DNA of 6,096 nucleotides from Clostridiaceae bacterium (GTDB lineage: Bacteria; Bacillota; Clostridia; DSM-8532): the NCBI GenBank assembly GCA_025361665.1, contig JANYKF010000505.1, forward strand, positions 1 through 6,096, given 5' to 3'. Below are positions 5,589-6,096 of this stretch, piece after piece (position 1 is the first letter of the stretch; the number at the start of each line of letters is the position of its first letter). Below the pieces are notes generated by a model. It saw only the letters and a list, made by a program, of their open reading frames with translations, had not been told where the DNA came from and searched no databases. Both the position numbers and the translations under genes were made by a program.

Positions 5589-6096
5589 AGACCGCTTTGG
5601 CCATTTCATGCAGCGCCTTTACAATACCCTCGTTGGGCAGTGAACTGGACATGTTGTCGATATAGTACACATGGCCGTCCTTGACTGCTTTCACAGCGGA
5701 CCACCCGTCTCGTGCCTTGATTTCGCCGATGGCATCGGGAATGTAGTTCACATTGGTCAGGATGACGTCGGGATTGGCGGTCAGGGCAGCTTCCTGCGAT
5801 ACCGCGACCCAGCTTTTCTGGTCGGCGAAAACATTGACCGCACCAATCAGATCCAGCATCTCATTCAGAAAAACACCGGAACCGAAGCTGTACATGGATG
5901 GGGCTGCGCCAATTTCAAAATAGACCCGCTTCTTCTCCGTGATCGTCTTGCCAATCGCAGCCACTTTGTCGATGGCGGCCTGCATATCGCCCACCAGCTT
6001 CCCGGCCTTGTCCGAAGCGCCAGTCAGCGCGCCCAGAAACAAAAGATCATCCTTGATTCCCTGAATGCTGTCGCTTGAAGGGATGTAAACCACGCA
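5572..6096 (-). CDS. btuF: Corrinoid-type ABC substrate-binding protein (BtuF-like), N-terminus outside the window
   Basis: Extracytoplasmic binding protein that delivers its ligand to the permease. Only the last 174 residues are visible; signal peptide and most of the N-terminal lobe are missing. The visible part begins with the end of the first lobe (VVYIPSSDSIQGIKDDLLFLG, shown here as residues 2-22 in two parts: VVYIPSSDSI and QGIKDDLLFLG). The linker helix follows to about 50. The second lobe has GSGVFLNEMLDLIGAVNVF at 72-90, SQEAALTANPDVILT at 100-114, and AVKDGHVYYID at 137-147, all usual in the PF01497 (BtuF/FepB) family. A GTG at 6093 is not the start, because the frame stays open through the window edge and the protein would lack its first lobe. 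Being first of the visible operon fits the common F-C-D order. Ligand identity is inferred from the PduO-like gene downstream. Confidence 0.88.
   Translation of the reverse strand, partial: CVVYIPSSDSIQGIKDDLLFLGALTGASDKAGKLVGDMQAAIDKVAAIGKTITEKKRVYFEIGAAPSMYSFGSGVFLNEMLDLIGAVNVFADQKSWVAVSQEAALTANPDVILTNVNYIPDAIGEIKARDGWSAVKAVKDGHVYYIDNMSSSLPNEGIVKALHEMAKAVYPDKY

Noticed and set aside
4647..5684. Plus-strand open frame of 345 codons opposite btuC and the end of btuF
   Set aside because: The translation is rich in H, Q, D and R with no hydrophobic core, as expected for the complement of a membrane protein gene. No ribosome binding site supports it.
6091..6093. GTG as start of the btuF-like gene
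   Set aside because: The frame stays open to the window edge, and the protein from here would lack its signal peptide and first lobe.

Overview
The window is a chromosomal segment of a Bacillota-type (Firmicutes) bacterium of moderately high GC. Every gene I can support is on the minus strand, so transcription runs from high to low coordinates. The lineage call rests on the gene order rplS - rbgA (ylqF) - rnhB, on an RNase HII with the N-terminal extension seen in Bacillus, and on strong AAGGAGG-type ribosome binding sites. I cannot name a genus.

Reading in the direction of transcription, positions 6096 to 2308 hold a five-gene operon for uptake and probable handling of a corrinoid (vitamin B12 family). 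It starts with the C-terminal part of a periplasmic-type binding protein (btuF-like; its 5' end lies outside the window). Then come a FecCD-type permease (btuC-like), an ABC ATPase (btuD-like), a divergent PduO-like cobalamin adenosyltransferase homologue, and a PP-loop ATP pyrophosphatase of the Dph6-related family. The last four genes are tightly packed, with an ATGA overlap, a 14-nt overlap and a gap of about 11 nt. The B12 assignment is inferred mainly from the PduO-like gene; heme or siderophore cannot be excluded from the transporter alone.

Positions 2307 to 1746 hold the transcription unit of ribosomal protein bL19 (rplS). It has its own sigma-A-like promoter, a structured GC-rich leader that may be an L19 autoregulatory leader, and an intrinsic terminator. 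Positions 1745 to 1 hold rbgA (a circularly permuted GTPase for 50S assembly) translationally coupled to rnhB (RNase HII), which runs off the left edge.

The most unusual content is a set of three short tandem arrays, all with units that are multiples of 9 bp. A 27-bp array sits at the btuF/btuC junction and contains alternating complementary arms that can form stem-loops. An 18-bp in-frame array adds a hexapeptide repeat to the N-terminus of the BtuD-like ATPase. An 18-bp array lies between the rplS terminator and rbgA. The two btu arrays share a TGT(C/G)CGGAT core. The second item of interest is the pairing of a PduO-like protein that lacks the usual catalytic signatures with a Dph6-related enzyme, which may be an undescribed corrinoid-handling module. 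No CRISPR array, insertion sequence, tRNA or rRNA was seen.
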